Assembly: GCA_950097015.1 (NCBI GenBank)
Contig: CATNEN010000018.1
Coordinates: 1 to 64,000 of the forward strand
Source of the DNA: Macrostomum hystrix
Lineage: Eukaryota; Platyhelminthes; Macrostomidae
Direction of reading: 5' to 3'
DNA length: 64,000 bases
Position numbers and translations under genes: made by a program. Positions within the stretch are counted from its first letter, which is position 1. Every line of letters begins with the position of its first letter. The notes under the pieces are model-generated. The model did no database searches. It was not told the DNA's origin and was given only the letters and a program-made list of their open reading frames with translations. This document shows, one piece after another, positions 18,152 to 30,712 of the stretch.

Positions 18152-19887
18152 CTTCCAACCCAGCCTCCACTCAAGATGGCTCCGCCCTGAGACCGTCTGT
18201 GGACGAAGTCACCGCCCGCCGCCTCTGCCGCTACCCTCCCATCGCGCCGCTGCAGCCACCAAGAGTCTCCAACTCCAACATCCCCCAGTCCGTGCTGCAG
18301 TCGCTCCAGCGAGACCTCACCTCTGCCTCATCGCCCTGTCACGTGGTGCACGCAGCTCCTCCCGGAATGGGGGGCCAGCAGCTCCGAGTGAGCAGCAGCT
18401 TCCTGGAGAGGCGACTGCTGCGGAGTCTCAGCACTCTGCAAGGCCAGCTGTTCGTCACACTCAAGTGGCTGCTGAAGAAGAAAATCTCAAACGTCGGCTT
18501 CAAGTCCTATCACGCAAAGACCGTCACGTTCCGAATGCTGGAGGAGACACCTGCTGAGCAGTGGAAGCCGGAGAATCTCGTGACTCTCACGACACGCTCG
18601 CTGCAGATTTTGCTTGACGGTGTGGAGAGCGGCTGCAGATCAGACACACCTGACGGTCGGATCCTGGAGCACTTCTTCCTGAGCGATGCCGCTGTGTACC
18701 TGAAGGGCTTGAAGTCAGCTGAGAGAGTGAGCGAAGCGTTGAATCGGGCAGCCGGCGCATTGAGAGACGCCATGGCTGAGCTGCCTCAGCTGCTGCTGCA
18801 GTTCGAGGACAGTCTGCGACCCGTCACCGACTCGGGCCGATTCCACTTCCAACCGTTCCTCATCCTGCCTCTACTCAATGACCGACCCGTGTCAGAAGCC
18901 AAGACATGCGAGTTCCACGAGATCTACGACATCGTGAGAGAGTCCGTGCTTCGTCTGTCCGATGGAGACCGCAGCCCGCAGTCCCGAGAGAGTCTCGCAG
19001 AGCTGATCAACAAACTGCCAGACTGCGCCCGATCAGCGCGAGAGTCTCTCAGAGCGCTGGCCTGCCTGAAGTTCGGCGACAGACGCACTGCTGAAAAAGT
19101 TGTGAGCGACTGCGGGCCGTTCAGTGCGAGCAGAGGCATCGATTGGGGAGCTGAGAGGTCGGCGAGTGAGGCCACTGCGGACTTTGTGTGGCAGCACCTG
19201 AAGAGCCGAGACTCCGCCTGGAAATTCTGCTTGGAGTTTGACGAGCGACCGAAGCTGCCGATTCAGCACGAAGTCTTTGCCGACTGCTTTCCGCTGCAGA
19301 TGATAAACTACAGCACATACTTCTACCTGAACTTTGATGCTCTGCTGCGGGCTCTTTGCAATGAGCTGACAGTAGCAGGAGACCGGAGCGATCAGGACTG
19401 GATCCGGGATGTGGCTCAGAGGGAGGATGCGGATGAGCAGGAGCTGCTGGTGGCTGCGGCGATATGCGGAGATCTGGAGCTGCTGCGGCGGCTGCGCAGA
19501 AGAATCACTCACGAGCTGTGCCGGCTGCCAGGGTGGCTGCAGCAGAAGATTGAGAGGCTGAGCAGTCAAGGTGAAGATCGCCAAGACCAAGGTGAAGATC
19601 GCCAAGACCAAGGTGAAGATCGCCAAGACCAAGGTGAAGATCGCCAAGACCAAGGTGAAGATCGCCAAGACCAAGGTGAAGATCGCCAAGACCAAGGTGA
19701 AGATCGCCAAGACCAAGGTGAACATCGCCAAGACCAAGGTGAAGATCGCCAAGACCAAGGTGAACATCGCCAAGACCAAGGTGAAGATCGCCAAGACCAA
19801 GAGATTCAAGAGATTGAGACATCTGGCGAAGAGCCGCCGCAGCAAAAGGCAAAAAGGCTGCAGAGAAAGCGAAAATCGGTCGAGTAA
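18152..19887 (+). CDS. Gene A exon 3: C-terminal half of Mab-21 domain and repeat tail
   Basis: Completes codon 547 (GCT) and encodes residues 548-1124. D564 in [15 protein letters not shown] fits the third catalytic acidic residue of Mab-21 proteins. C609-HVV, then [16 protein letters not shown] and the SYHAKT motif (665-670), match the helical lobe, where family members have CHVV, EWRISFS and SYHMKT. About 300 further residues, ending near [12 protein letters not shown], resemble the C-terminal extension of lophotrochozoan Mab-21 proteins. Residues 1020-1096 are eleven GEDRQDQ-type heptads, followed by a basic end ([10 protein letters not shown]) that could act in nuclear import. I see no zinc-ribbon insertion like that of vertebrate cGAS. 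The phase-1 acceptor TTTTTCTCCAG makes the join exact; the summed coding length is 3375 nt. Confidence 0.85.
19567..19800 (+). repeat. Coding 21-bp minisatellite, 11 units (GEDRQDQ heptads)
   Basis: Unit GGTGAAGATCGCCAAGACCA plus A, eleven copies, with AAC replacing AAG in two units. It is in frame and open in other frames too (KIAKTKV on plus, LVLAIFT on minus). Gene B has just over one unit followed by a stop. Confidence 0.95.
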
Positions 19888-19960
19888 AGCACCAAATATA
19901 ATCATTTTACAATCAAGTTATCATTTAGTATCAAAAGATCATTGGACCATCAAGTCGTAC

Positions 19961-20015
19961 ACTCACGAGCTGTGCCGGCTGCCAGGGTGGCTGCAGCAGA
20001 AGATTCGGAGGCTGA
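19961..20015 (+). repeat. Duplicate of 55 bp of gene A exon 3 beside the satellite
   Basis: ACTCACGAGCTGTGCCGGCT and the following 35 bp repeat exon 3 sequence at about 19506-19562 with few differences. It ends directly against the first satellite units. This is a displaced fragment, not an additional exon that I can support. Confidence 0.9.
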
Positions 20016-20029
20016 GATGTCAAACTAAA

Positions 20030-23000
20030 ACTTCAGGCCTGTGACAATCGAACATCAGGCCAGTGACTACCGAAATTTAGGCCAGTGACTGTCGAACTTC
20101 AGGCTCGTGCTTTGCGAGTGAGTCGTACCTCCTCAGGCCAGTGACCTTCGAACTTCAGGCCAGTGACTATCGAACTTCAGGCTAGTGACTATCGAACTTC
20201 AGGCCAGTGACTATCGAACTTCAGGCTAGTGACTATCGAACTTCAGGCCAGTGACTATCGAACTTCAGGCCAGTGACTATCGAACTTTAGGCCAGTGACA
20301 ATTGAACTTTAGGGACGTGCTAAGTGAGTGAATCCGACCTCCTCATGCCAGTGACCATCGAACTTCAGGCTCGTGCTTTTGAGTGAGTCGCACCTCCTCA
20401 GGCCAGTGACCTTCGAACTTCAGGCCAGTGACTATCGAACTTCAGGCCAGTGACTATCGAACTTCAGGCAAGTGACTATCGAAGTTCAGGCCAGTGACAA
20501 TCGAACTTCAGGCCAGTGACTATCGAACTTCAGGCCAGTGACTATTGAACTGAAGGCCAGTGACTATCAAACTTCAGGCCAGTGACCATCGAACTTTAGG
20601 CACATGCTTTATGAGTGAGTTCTACCTCCTCAGGCCAGTGACTGTCGTACTTCAGGCTCGTGCTTTGTGAGTGAGTCCTACCTCCTCAGGCCAGTGACAA
20701 TCGAACTTCAGGCTAGTGACTATCAAACTTCAGGCCAGTGACCATCGAACTTCAGGCTAGTGACTATCAAACTTCAGGCCAGTGACCATCGAACTTCAGG
20801 CCAGTGACTATTGAACTGGGAAGGCCAGTGACTATCAAACTTCAGGCTCGTGCTTGGTGAGTGAGTTCTACCTCCTCAGGCCAGTGACTGTCGTACTTCA
20901 GGCTCGTGCTTTGTGAGTGAGTCGCCATTCCTCAGGCCAGTGACCTTCGAACTTCAGGCCAGTGACTATCGAACTGAAGGCCAGTGACTGTCGAACTTCA
21001 GGCCAGTGACCATCGAACTTTAGGCACATGCTTTATGAGTGAGTTCTACCTCCTCAGGCCAGTGACTGTCGTACTTCAGGCTCGTGCTTTGTGAGTGAGT
21101 CCTACCTCCTCAGGCCAGTGACAATCGAACTTCAGGCTAGTGACTATCAAACTTCAGGCCAGTGACCATCGAACTTCAGGCTAGTGACTATCAAACTTCA
21201 GGCCAGTGACCATCGAACTTCAGGCCAGTGACTATTGAACTGGGAAGGCCAGTGACTATCAAACTTCAGGCTCGTGCTTGGTGAGTGAGTTCTACCTCCT
21301 CAGGCCAGTGACTGTCGTACTTCAGGCTCGTGCTTTGTCAGTGAGTCGCACCTGCTCAGGCCAGTGACCATCGAACTTCAGGCCAGTGACTATCGAACAT
21401 CACGCCAGTGACTGTCGAACTTCAGGCCAGTGACTATCGAACTTCAGGCCAGTGACCATCAAACTTCAGGTCAGTTACTATCCAACTTCAGGCTCGTGCT
21501 TTGTGAGTGAGTCCTACCTCCTCAGGCCAGTGACAATCGAACTTGAGGCTAGTGACTATCAAACTTCAGGCCAGTTACCATCCAACTTTAGGCACGTGCT
21601 TTGTGAGTGAGTCCTACCTCCTCAGGCCAGTGACTGTCGTACTTCAGGCTCGTGCTTTGTGAGTGAGTCCGACCTCCTCAGGCCAGTTACAATCGAACTT
21701 CAGGCTAGTGACTATCGAACTTCAGGCCAGTGACTATCGAACTTCAGGCAAGTGACTATCGAACTTTAGGCCAGTGACAATTGAACTTTAGGGACGTGCT
21801 AAGTGAGTGAATCCGACCTCCTCATGCCAGTGACCATCGAACTTCAGGCTCGTGCTTTTGAGTGAGTCGCACCTCCTCAGGCCAGTGACCTTCGAACTTC
21901 AGGCCAGTGACTATCGAACTTCAGGCCAGTGACTATCGAACTTCAGGCAAGTGACTATCGAACTTTAGGCCAGTGACTATCGAACTTCAGGCCAGTGACT
22001 ATCGTACTTCAGGCCAGTGACTATTGAACTGAAGGCCAGTGACTATCAAACTTCAGGCCAGTGACCATCGAACTTCAGGCTCGTGCTTGGTGAGTGAGTT
22101 CTACCTCCTCAGGCCAGTGACTGTCGTACTTCAGGCTCGTGCTTTGTGAGTGAGTCGCCATTCCTCAGGCCAGTGACCTTCGAACTTCAGGCCAGTGACT
22201 ATCGAACTGAAGGCCAGTGACTGTCGAACTTCAGGCCAGTGACCATCGAACTTTAGGCACATGCTTTATGAGTGAGTTCTACCTCCTCAGGCCAGTGACT
22301 GTCGTACTTCAGGCTCGTGCTTTGTGAGTGAGTCCTACCTCCTCAGGCCAGTGACAATCGAACTTCAGGCTAGTGACTATCAAACTTCAGGCCAGTGACC
22401 ATCGAACTTCAGGCTAGTGACTATCAAACTTCAGGCCAGTGACCATCGAACTTCAGGCCAGTGACTATTGAACTGAAGGCCAGTGACTATCAAACTTCAG
22501 GCTCGTGCTTGGTGAGTGAGTTCTACCTCCTCAGGCCAGTGACTGTCGTACTTCAGGCTCGTGCTTTGTGAGTGAGTCGCACCTGCTCAGGCCAGTGACC
22601 ATCGAACTTCAGGCCAGTGACTATCGAACCTCAGGCGAGTGACTATCGAACTTCAGGTCAGTGACTATCGAACTTCAGGCCAGTGACCATCAAACTTCAG
22701 GTCAGTTACTATCCAACTTCAGGCTCGTGCTTTGTGAGTGAGTCCGACCTCCTCAGGCCAGTGACAATCGAACTTCAGGCTAGTGACTATCAAACTTCAG
22801 GCCAGTGACCATCGAACTTTAGTCCAGTGACCATCAAACTTCAGGCCAGTTACCATCGAACTTTAGGCACATGCTTTGTGAGTGAGTTCTACCTCCTCAG
22901 GCCAGTGACTGTCGTACTTCAGGCTCGTGCTTTGTGAGTGAGTCGCACCTGCTCAGGCCAGTGAGCATCGAACTTCAGGCCAGTGACTGTCGAACTTCAG

Positions 23001-26000
23001 GCAAGTGACTATTGAATTTAAGGCCAGTGACCATCAAACTTCAGGCCAGTTACCATCCAACTTTAGGCACGTGCTTTGTGAGTGAGTCCTACCTCCTCAG
23101 GCCAGTGACAATCGAACTTCAGGCTAATGACTATCAAACTTCATGCCAGTGACCATCGAACTTTAGGCACATGCTTTGTGAGTGAGTTCTACCTCCTCAG
23201 GCCAGTGACTGTCGAACTTCAGGCCAGTGACCATCGAACTTCAGGCCAGTGACTATTGAACTGAAGGCCAGTGACTATCAAACTTCAGGCCAGTGACCAT
23301 CGAACTTCAGGCTCGTGCTTTATGAGTGAGTCGCCATTCCTCAGGCCAGTGACCTTCGAACTTCAGGACAGTGACTATCGAACTTCAGGCCAGTGACTGT
23401 CGAACTTTAGGCCAGTGACCATCGAACTTTAGGCACATGCTTTATGAGTGAGTTCTACCTCCTCAGGCCAGTGACTGTCGTACTTCAGGCTCGTGCTTTG
23501 TGAGTGAGTCCTATCTCCTCAGGCCAGTGACAATCGAACTTCAGGCCAGTGACCATCGAACTTCAGGCTAGTGACTATCAAACTTCAGGCCAGTGACCAT
23601 CGAACTTCAGGCTAGTGACTATCAAACTTCAGGCCAGTGACCATCGAACTTCAGGCCAGTGACTATTGAACTGAAGGCCAGTGACTATCAAACTTCAGGC
23701 TCGTGCTTGGTGAGTGAGTTCTACCTCCTCAGGCCAGTGACTGTCGTACTTCAGGCTCGTGCTTTGTGAGTGAGTCGCACCTGCTCAGGCCAGTGACCAT
23801 CGAACTTCAGGCCAGTGACTATCGAACATCAGGCCAGTGACTGTCGAACTTCAGGCCAGTGACTATCGAACTTCAGGCCAGTGACCATCAAACTTCAGGT
23901 CAGTTACTATCCAACTTCAGGCTCGTGCTTTGTGAGTGAGTCCTACCTCCTCAGGCCAGTGACAATCGAACTTGAGGCCAGTGACTGTCGAACTTCAGGC
24001 CAGTGACTATCGAACATCAGGCCAGTGACTGTCGAACTTCAGGCCAGTGACTATCGAACTTCAGGCCAGTGACCATCAAACTTCAGGTCAGTTACTATCC
24101 AACTTCAGGCTCGTGCTTTGTGAGTGAGTCCTACCTCCTCAGGCCAGTGACAATCGAACTTGAGGCCAGTGACTATCAAACTTCAGGCCAGTGACCATCG
24201 AACTGAAGGCCAGTGACCATCAAACTTCAGGCCAGTTACCATCCAACTTTAGGCACGTGCTTTGTGAGTGAGTCCTACCTCCTCAGGCCCGTGACTGTCG
24301 TACTTCAGGCTCGTGCTTTGTGAGTGAGTCCGACCTCCTCAGGCTAGTGACAATCGAACTTCAGGCTAGTGACTATCGAACTTCAGGCCAGTGACTATCG
24401 AACTTCAGGCCAGTGACTATCGAACTTCAGGCCAGTGACTATTGAACTGAAGGCCAGTGACTATCAAACTTCAGGCCAGTGACCATCGAACTTCAGGCTC
24501 GTGCTTTATGAGTGAGTCGCCATTCCTCAGGCCAGTGACCTTCGAACTTCAGGCCAGTGACTATCGAACTGAAGGCCAGTGACTGTCGAACTTCAGGCCA
24601 GTGACCATCGAACTTTAGGCACATGCTTTATGAGTGAGTTCTACCTCCTCAGGCCAGTGACTGTCGTACTTCAGGCTCGTGCTTTGTGAGTGAGTCCTAC
24701 CTCCTCAGGCCAGTGACAATCGAACTTCAGGCTAGTGACTATCAAACTTCAGGCCAGTGACCATCGAACTTCAGGCTAGTGACTATCAAACTTCAGGCCA
24801 GTGACCATCGAACTTCAGGCCAGTGACTATTGAACTGAAGGCCAGTGACTATCAAACTTCAGGCTCGTGCTTGGTGAGTGAGTTCTACCTCCTCAGGCCA
24901 GTGACTGTCGTACTTCAGGCTCGTGCTTTGTGAGTGAGTCGCACCTGCTCAGGCCAGTGACCATCGAACTTCAGGCCAGTGACTATCGAACCTCAGGCGA
25001 GTGACTATCGAACTTCAGGTCAGTGACTATCGAACTTCAGGCCAGTGACCATCAAACTTCAGGTCAGTTACTATCCAACTTCAGGCTCGTGCTTTGTGAG
25101 TGAGTCCGACCTCCTCAGGCCAGTGACAATCGAACTTCAGGCTAGTGACTATCAAACTTCAGGCCAGTGACCATCGAACTTTAGTCCAGTGACCATCAAA
25201 CTTCAGGCCAGTTACCATCGAACTTTAGGCACATGCTTTGTGAGTGAGTTCTACCTCCTCAGGCCAGTGACTGTCGTACTTCAGGCTCGTGCTTTGTGAG
25301 TGAGTCGCACCTGCTCAGGCCAGTGAGCATCGAACTTCAGGCCAGTGACTGTCGAACTTCAGGCAAGTGACTATTGAATTTAAGGCCAGTGACCATCAAA
25401 CTTCAGGCCAGTTACCATCCAACTTTAGGCACGTGCTTTGTGAGTGAGTCCTACCTCCTCAGGCCAGTGACAATCGAACTTCAGGCTAATGACTATCAAA
25501 CTTCATGCCAGTGACCATCGAACTTTAGGCACATGCTTTGTGAGTGAGTTCTACCTCCTCAGGCCAGTGACTGTCGAACTTCAGGCCAGTGACCATCGAA
25601 CTTCAGGCCAGTGACTATTGAACTGAAGGCCAGTGACTATCAAACTTCAGGCCAGTGACCATCGAACTTCAGGCTCGTGCTTTATGAGTGAGTCGCCATT
25701 CCTCAGGCCAGTGACCTTCGAACTTCAGGACAGTGACTATCGAACTTCAGGCCAGTGACTGTCGAACTTTAGGCCAGTGACCATCGAACTTTAGGCACAT
25801 GCTTTATGAGTGAGTTCTACCTCCTCAGGCCAGTGACTGTCGTACTTCAGGCTCGTGCTTTGTGAGTGAGTCCTATCTCCTCAGGCCAGTGACAATCGAA
25901 CTTCAGGCCAGTGACCATCGAACTTCAGGCTAGTGACTATCAAACTTCAGGCCAGTGACCATCGAACTTCAGGCTAGTGACTATCAAACTTCAGGCCAGT

Positions 26001-28225
26001 GACCATCGAACTTCAGGCCAGTGACTATTGAACTGAAGGCCAGTGACTATCAAACTTCAGGCTCGTGCTTGGTGAGTGAGTTCTACCTCCTCAGGCCAGT
26101 GACTGTCGTACTTCAGGCTCGTGCTTTGTGAGTGAGTCGCACCTGCTCAGGCCAGTGACCATCGAACTTCAGGCCAGTGACTATCGAACATCAGGCCAGT
26201 GACTGTCGAACTTCAGGCCAGTGACTATCGAACTTCAGGCCAGTGACCATCAAACTTCAGGTCAGTTACTATCCAACTTCAGGCTCGTGCTTTGTGAGTG
26301 AGTCCTACCTCCTCAGGCCAGTGACAATCGAACTTGAGGCCAGTGACTGTCGAACTTCAGGCCAGTGACTATCGAACATCAGGCCAGTGACTGTCGAACT
26401 TCAGGCCAGTGACTATCGAACTTCAGGCCAGTGACCATCAAACTTCAGGTCAGTTACTATCCAACTTCAGGCTCGTGCTTTGTGAGTGAGTCCTACCTCC
26501 TCAGGCCAGTGACAATCGAACTTGAGGCCAGTGACTATCAAACTTCAGGCCAGTGACCATCGAACTGAAGGCCAGTGACCATCAAACTTCAGGCCAGTTA
26601 CCATCCAACTTTAGGCACGTGCTTTGTGAGTGAGTCCTACCTCCTCAGGCCCGTGACTGTCGTACTTCAGGCTCGTGCTTTGTGAGTGAGTCCGACCTCC
26701 TCAGGCTAGTGACAATCGAACTTCAGGCTAGTGACTATCGAACTTCAGGCCAGTGACTATCGAACTTCAGGCCAGTGACTATCGAACTTCAGGCCAGTGA
26801 CTATTGAACTGAAGGCCAGTGACTATCAAACTTCAGGCCAGTGACCATCGAACTTCAGGCTCGTGCTTTATGAGTGAGTCGCCATTCCTCAGGCCAGTGA
26901 CCTTCGAACTTCAGGCCAGTGACTATCGAACTTCAGGCCAGTGACTGTCGAACTTCAGGCCAGTGACCATCGAACTTTAGGCACATGCTTTATGAGTGAG
27001 TTCTACCTCCTCAGGCCAGTGACTGTCGTACTTCAGGCTCGTGCTTTGTGAGTGAGTCCTACCTCCTCAGGCCAGTGACAATCGAACTTCAGGCTAGTGA
27101 CTATCAAACTTCAGGCCAGTGACCATCGAACTTCAGGCTAGTGACTATCAAACTTCAGGCCAGTGACCATCGAACTTCAGGCCAGTGACTATTGAACTGA
27201 AGGCCAGTGACTATCAAACTTCAGGCTCGTGCTTGGTGAGTGAGTTCTACCTCCTCAGGCCAGTGACTGTCGTACTTCAGGCTCGTGCTTTGTGAGTGAG
27301 TCGCACCTGCTCAGGCCAGTGACCATCGAACTTCAGGCCAGTGACTATCGAACCTCAGGCGAGTGACTATCGAACTTCAGGTCAGTGACTATCGAACTTC
27401 AGGCCAGTGACCATCAAACTTCAGGTCAGTTACTATCCAACTTCAGGCTCGTGCTTTGTGAGTGAGTCCTACCTCCTCAGGCCAGTGACTGTCGTACTTC
27501 AGGCTCGTGCTTTGTGAGTGAGTCCGACCTCCTCAGGCCAGTGACAATCGAACTTCAGGCTAGTGACTATCAAACTTCAGGCCAGTGACCATCGAACTTT
27601 AGTCCAGTGACCATCAAACTTCAGGCCAGTTACCATCGAACTTCAGGCTCGTGCTTTGTGAGTGAGTCGCACCTGCTCAGGCCAGTGACCATCGAACTTC
27701 AGGCCAGTGACTGTCGAACTTCAGGCAAGTGACTATTGAATTTAAGGCCAGTGACCATCAAACTTCAGGCCAGTTACCATCCAACTTTAGGCACGTGCTT
27801 TGTGAGTGAGTCCTACCTCCTCAGGCCAGTGACAATCGAACTTCAGGCTAATGACTATCAAACTTCATGCCAGTGACCATCGAACTTTAGGCACATGCTT
27901 TGTGAGTGAGTTCTACCTCCTCAGGCCAGTGACTGTCGAACTTCAGGCCAGTGACCATCGAACTTCAGGCCAGTGACTATCGAACTTCAGGCCAATGACT
28001 ATCGAACTTCAGGCTCGTGCTTTTTGAGTGAGTCCTACCTCCTCAGGCCAGTGACTGTCGTACTTCAGGCCAGTGACCATCGAACTTCAGGCCAGTGACT
28101 ATCGAACTTCAGGCCAGACCCTATTGAACTGAAGGCCAGTGACTATCAAACTTCAGGCCAGTGACCATCGAACTTCAGGCCACTGACCATCGAACTTCAG
28201 GCCAGTGACCATCGAACTTCAGGCA
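20030..28225. repeat. 22-bp satellite array downstream of gene A (8.2 kb)
   Basis: Basic unit about 22 bp, CTTCAGGCCAGTGACTATCG plus AA, with CCATCG, TGTCG and ATCAAA variants. At intervals a longer unit intervenes: GCTCGTGCTTTGTGAGTGAG followed by TCCTACCTCCTCAGGCCAGT. No coding capacity. It ends TTCAGGCAAAGCCAGTGCTA, exactly as the shorter array of the gene B segment does at about 51640. Confidence 0.97.
22143..27990. repeat. Higher-order repeat of 2362 bp within the satellite
   Basis: Markers recur at a constant spacing of 2362 bp: the rare block TTCCTCAGGCCAGTGACCTT at 22161, 24523 and 26885; TCGCCATTCC preceding CTTCAGGACAG at 23331 and 25693; AGTCCGACCTCC at 22741 and 25103. Two complete units and a partial third are present. 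The third drifts after about 27470 through an inserted subunit. Confidence 0.88.
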
Positions 28226-28539
28226 AAGCCAGTGCTAAGTGAATTTGTTTTTGCTGTTAATCACAATGTTAAGAGCAAACCATGTGATCCCATTCAGGAG
28301 GCTCTCCTTATCAGATCCTATACCTGGATGCCGAGTCTCATCTCGAATACAAAAATATTTTCCTAAATCGTTCCCATAATCCTAAATATTAGAATACAAA
28401 TATTTCCTATAATCCAGTCCTCAAACCCAGACATCTTGGATCACCCTTTCTCTGGCTTCGTTTCCATAGAAACAAGCACTTCAGCCCCACAAATGTCATG
28501 ATAAACAATCGTCATGTATAAGAATAGATGAATGTTTGA
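28226..28539. other. Unique spacer, paralogous to 51641-51865
   Basis: AT-rich single-copy sequence beginning GCTAAGTGAATTTG, shared with the gene B segment. No gene or RNA recognised. Confidence 0.7.
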
Positions 28540-28940
28540 GTTAGACTGTGTCTGTGTTAGACTGTGTCTGTGTTAGACTGTGTGTGTTAGACTGTGTCTG
28601 TGTCAGACTGTGTTTGTGTTAGACTGTGTCTGTGTTAGACTGTGTCTGTGTTAGACTGTGTCTGTGTTAGACTGTGTCTGTGTTAGACTATGTCTGTGTC
28701 AGACTGTGTCTGTGTCAGACTGTGTTTGTGTCAGACTGTGCTTGTGTTAGACTGTGTCTGTGTTAGACTGTGTCTGTGTTAGACTGTGTCTGTGTCAGAC
28801 TGTGTCTGTGTTAGACTGTGTCTGTGTTAGACTGTGTCTGTGTCAGACTGTGTCTGTGTTAGACTGTGTCTGTGTTAGACTGTGTCTGTGTTAGACTGTG
28901 TCTGTGTTAGACTGTGTCTGTGTTAGACTGTGTCTGAGTT
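28540..28940. repeat. 16-bp minisatellite (TGTCTGTGTTAGACTG)
   Basis: About 25 units of GTGTCTGTGTTAGACT with occasional CAGACT or TTTGTG changes. The gene B copy at 51866-52565 is longer and more uniform. Confidence 0.95.
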
Positions 28941-29339
28941 CCCCAGCCCAGATCCCTAACCCTGTTCCCAAACACTGATTCCCAACCCTAATCACCAACC
29001 CTGATCTCTAAAAGAATCTTGGCCACCAAAGGCTGCAATTCTGATACCGAAAAGATGATAAAGAAATCCAAATCCGGATTATCGAAGCGTCATCCCAAAA
29101 CCTGATCATGGCCCTCGATCCCAAATCCCCATGCAGCCTTTGAATATGTGATCAATCAAGTAGCCTATCAAACCTGATCCATCATTTTTGAGTCAGTCCA
29201 AGTCAGCTTTAATTGACACACGCATAGTTGCCATAGCAACAAGCACTCCAGCCCCCCAGAGTCCATTGGAGAAGCCGGGGAATCTTCAGTGAGTTGAGCA
29301 CTCATATCAGGCAGAGGCTTTGAGCAAATCAGGCGGCCA
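28941..29339. other. Spacer without recognised gene
   Basis: Low-complexity start (CCCAGATCCCTAACCCTG and similar), then unique sequence with no supported coding frame. The gene B segment lacks most of it: there the 16-bp array runs straight into the next minisatellite. Confidence 0.6.
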
Positions 29340-29612
29340 ATGGGAGATGGAGACAGAGAGAATGGCAGATGGAGACAGAGAGAATGGCAGATGGAGACAG
29401 AGAGAATGGCAGATGGAGACAGAGAGAATGGCAGATGGAGACAGAGAGAATGGCAGATGGAGACAGAATGGCAGATGGAAATAGAGAATGGCAGATGGAA
29501 ACAGAGAATGGCAGACGGAGACAGAGAGAATGGTAGATGGAGACAGAGAATGGGAGATGCAGACAGAGAATGGCAGATGGAGACAGAATGGCAGATGGAG
29601 ACAGAGAATGGG
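29340..29612. repeat. 20-22-bp minisatellite (GAATGGCAGATGGAGACAGA)
   Basis: About 13 units of AATGGCAGATGGAGACAGAG with or without an extra GA. Long frames on both strands are repeat translations. Related arrays are at 52566-53080 and 56286-56557. Confidence 0.95.
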
Positions 29613-30330
29613 AGGGCACAGCAGCAGCTGAGCACAATGCCAGTTAATTAAGGAGGCCGCGGTTGCGGCAAAAGCCAGTTCAAACTGCAGGGCCAAACTG
29701 AGCTGCCGTACTCACATCCCTCCCTCCCTCCGCCCTCCGCTCTGAGCAGGACTCGCGATTTCTGTACAATCCGCAGCCTCTCCTGGTGGGCCCTCCGAGC
29801 ACCGAGGCAAAGGCAAAGGCATCTCGGGCCCGCCTTCTCCGACACAATGGGCCTGTGGGACTCACCCACCTCCCTCCGCTCCGATGAGGCTGAACCGCAG
29901 TCTCTCCGCTTCTGTCCTCTCCTCTCCTCTTTATTCCCTGCTGTGAGTGCTCGACTTTAAGGGCTGGAGGGGGTCACCGCCCGATGTGAAGCAGTCCAGA
30001 TTCTGCTCATCATCGAGTTGAGCACGGTACTGTCTGAACACAATTATCCAGAGAGGCTGTAACTAAGGGGCAGCCACCCCACTCCCAGACAGAGGCATTG
30101 TGCTGAGGGGTTTATCTGAGCACAGTGAGCCTTCACAGCTTCTCAAACTGCGGCCTTAGCAGTAGACAGGCAGGCTGAGATGGGTTGAGAAGAATGGATG
30201 GGCCGCTGCTGAGTTCATGATTTTATGAGTTTGAGAACAGTCGGAGACTGCCTGCCTGCCTGTGCCAAAGCTTGTTAAGTGCTGTAGAATGCTGTGTGTG
30301 GTGATGATGAGGGGAACAATCTTCAATAAA
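29613..30330. other. Block of repeated unique-type sequence, no gene
   Basis: Contains a segment ending ATGGGCCTGTGGGACTCACC (about 29700-29900) that recurs near 34000-34230, 53170-53370 and 56000-56200. A second segment, with CATCGAGTTGAGCAC (about 29999-30180), recurs near 33545, 35637, 53457 and 55545. Minus-strand frames beginning MGESHRPI in these copies are short and unsupported. These look like fragments of an older duplicated unit. Confidence 0.6.
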
Positions 30331-30712
30331 TTTTACAACCCTGAATCCACAGCCCTGAATCTACAACCCTGAATCCACAACCCCGAATCCACAACCCTGA
30401 ATCCACAGCCCTGAATCCACAACCCTGAATCCACAGCCCTGACTCCACAACCCCGAATCCACAACCCTGAATCCACAGCCCTGAATCCACAACCCTGAAT
30501 CCACAACCCTTAATCCACAACCCTGAATCCACAGCCCTGACTCCACAACCCCGAATCCACAACCCTGAATCCACAGCCCTGACTCCACAACCCCGAATCC
30601 ACAACCCTGAATCCACAGCCCTGAATCCACAACCCTGAATCCACAGCCCTGAATCCACAACCCTTAATCCACAACCCTGAATCCACAACCCGGAATCCAC
30701 AACCCTTAATAC
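30331..30712. repeat. 15-bp minisatellite (CCCTGAATCCACAAC)
   Basis: About 25 units of CCCTGAATCCACAAC alternating with CCCTGAATCCACAGC and CCCCGAATCCACAAC. Paralogous to 53786-53995. Confidence 0.95.

Noticed and set aside
19571-20044. 157-codon frame of KIAKTKV repeats
   Set aside because: Alternative-frame reading of the coding 21-bp repeat of gene A exon 3.
20030-28225. CRISPR-like direct repeats
   Set aside because: The units are contiguous satellite monomers without unique spacers, in eukaryotic spliced DNA, with no cas genes.
29648-29869. Minus-strand frames beginning MGESHRPI in four repeated blocks
   Set aside because: The copies diverge after about 20 codons through frameshifts, and there is no recognisable domain or splice model; better explained as a duplicated non-coding block.
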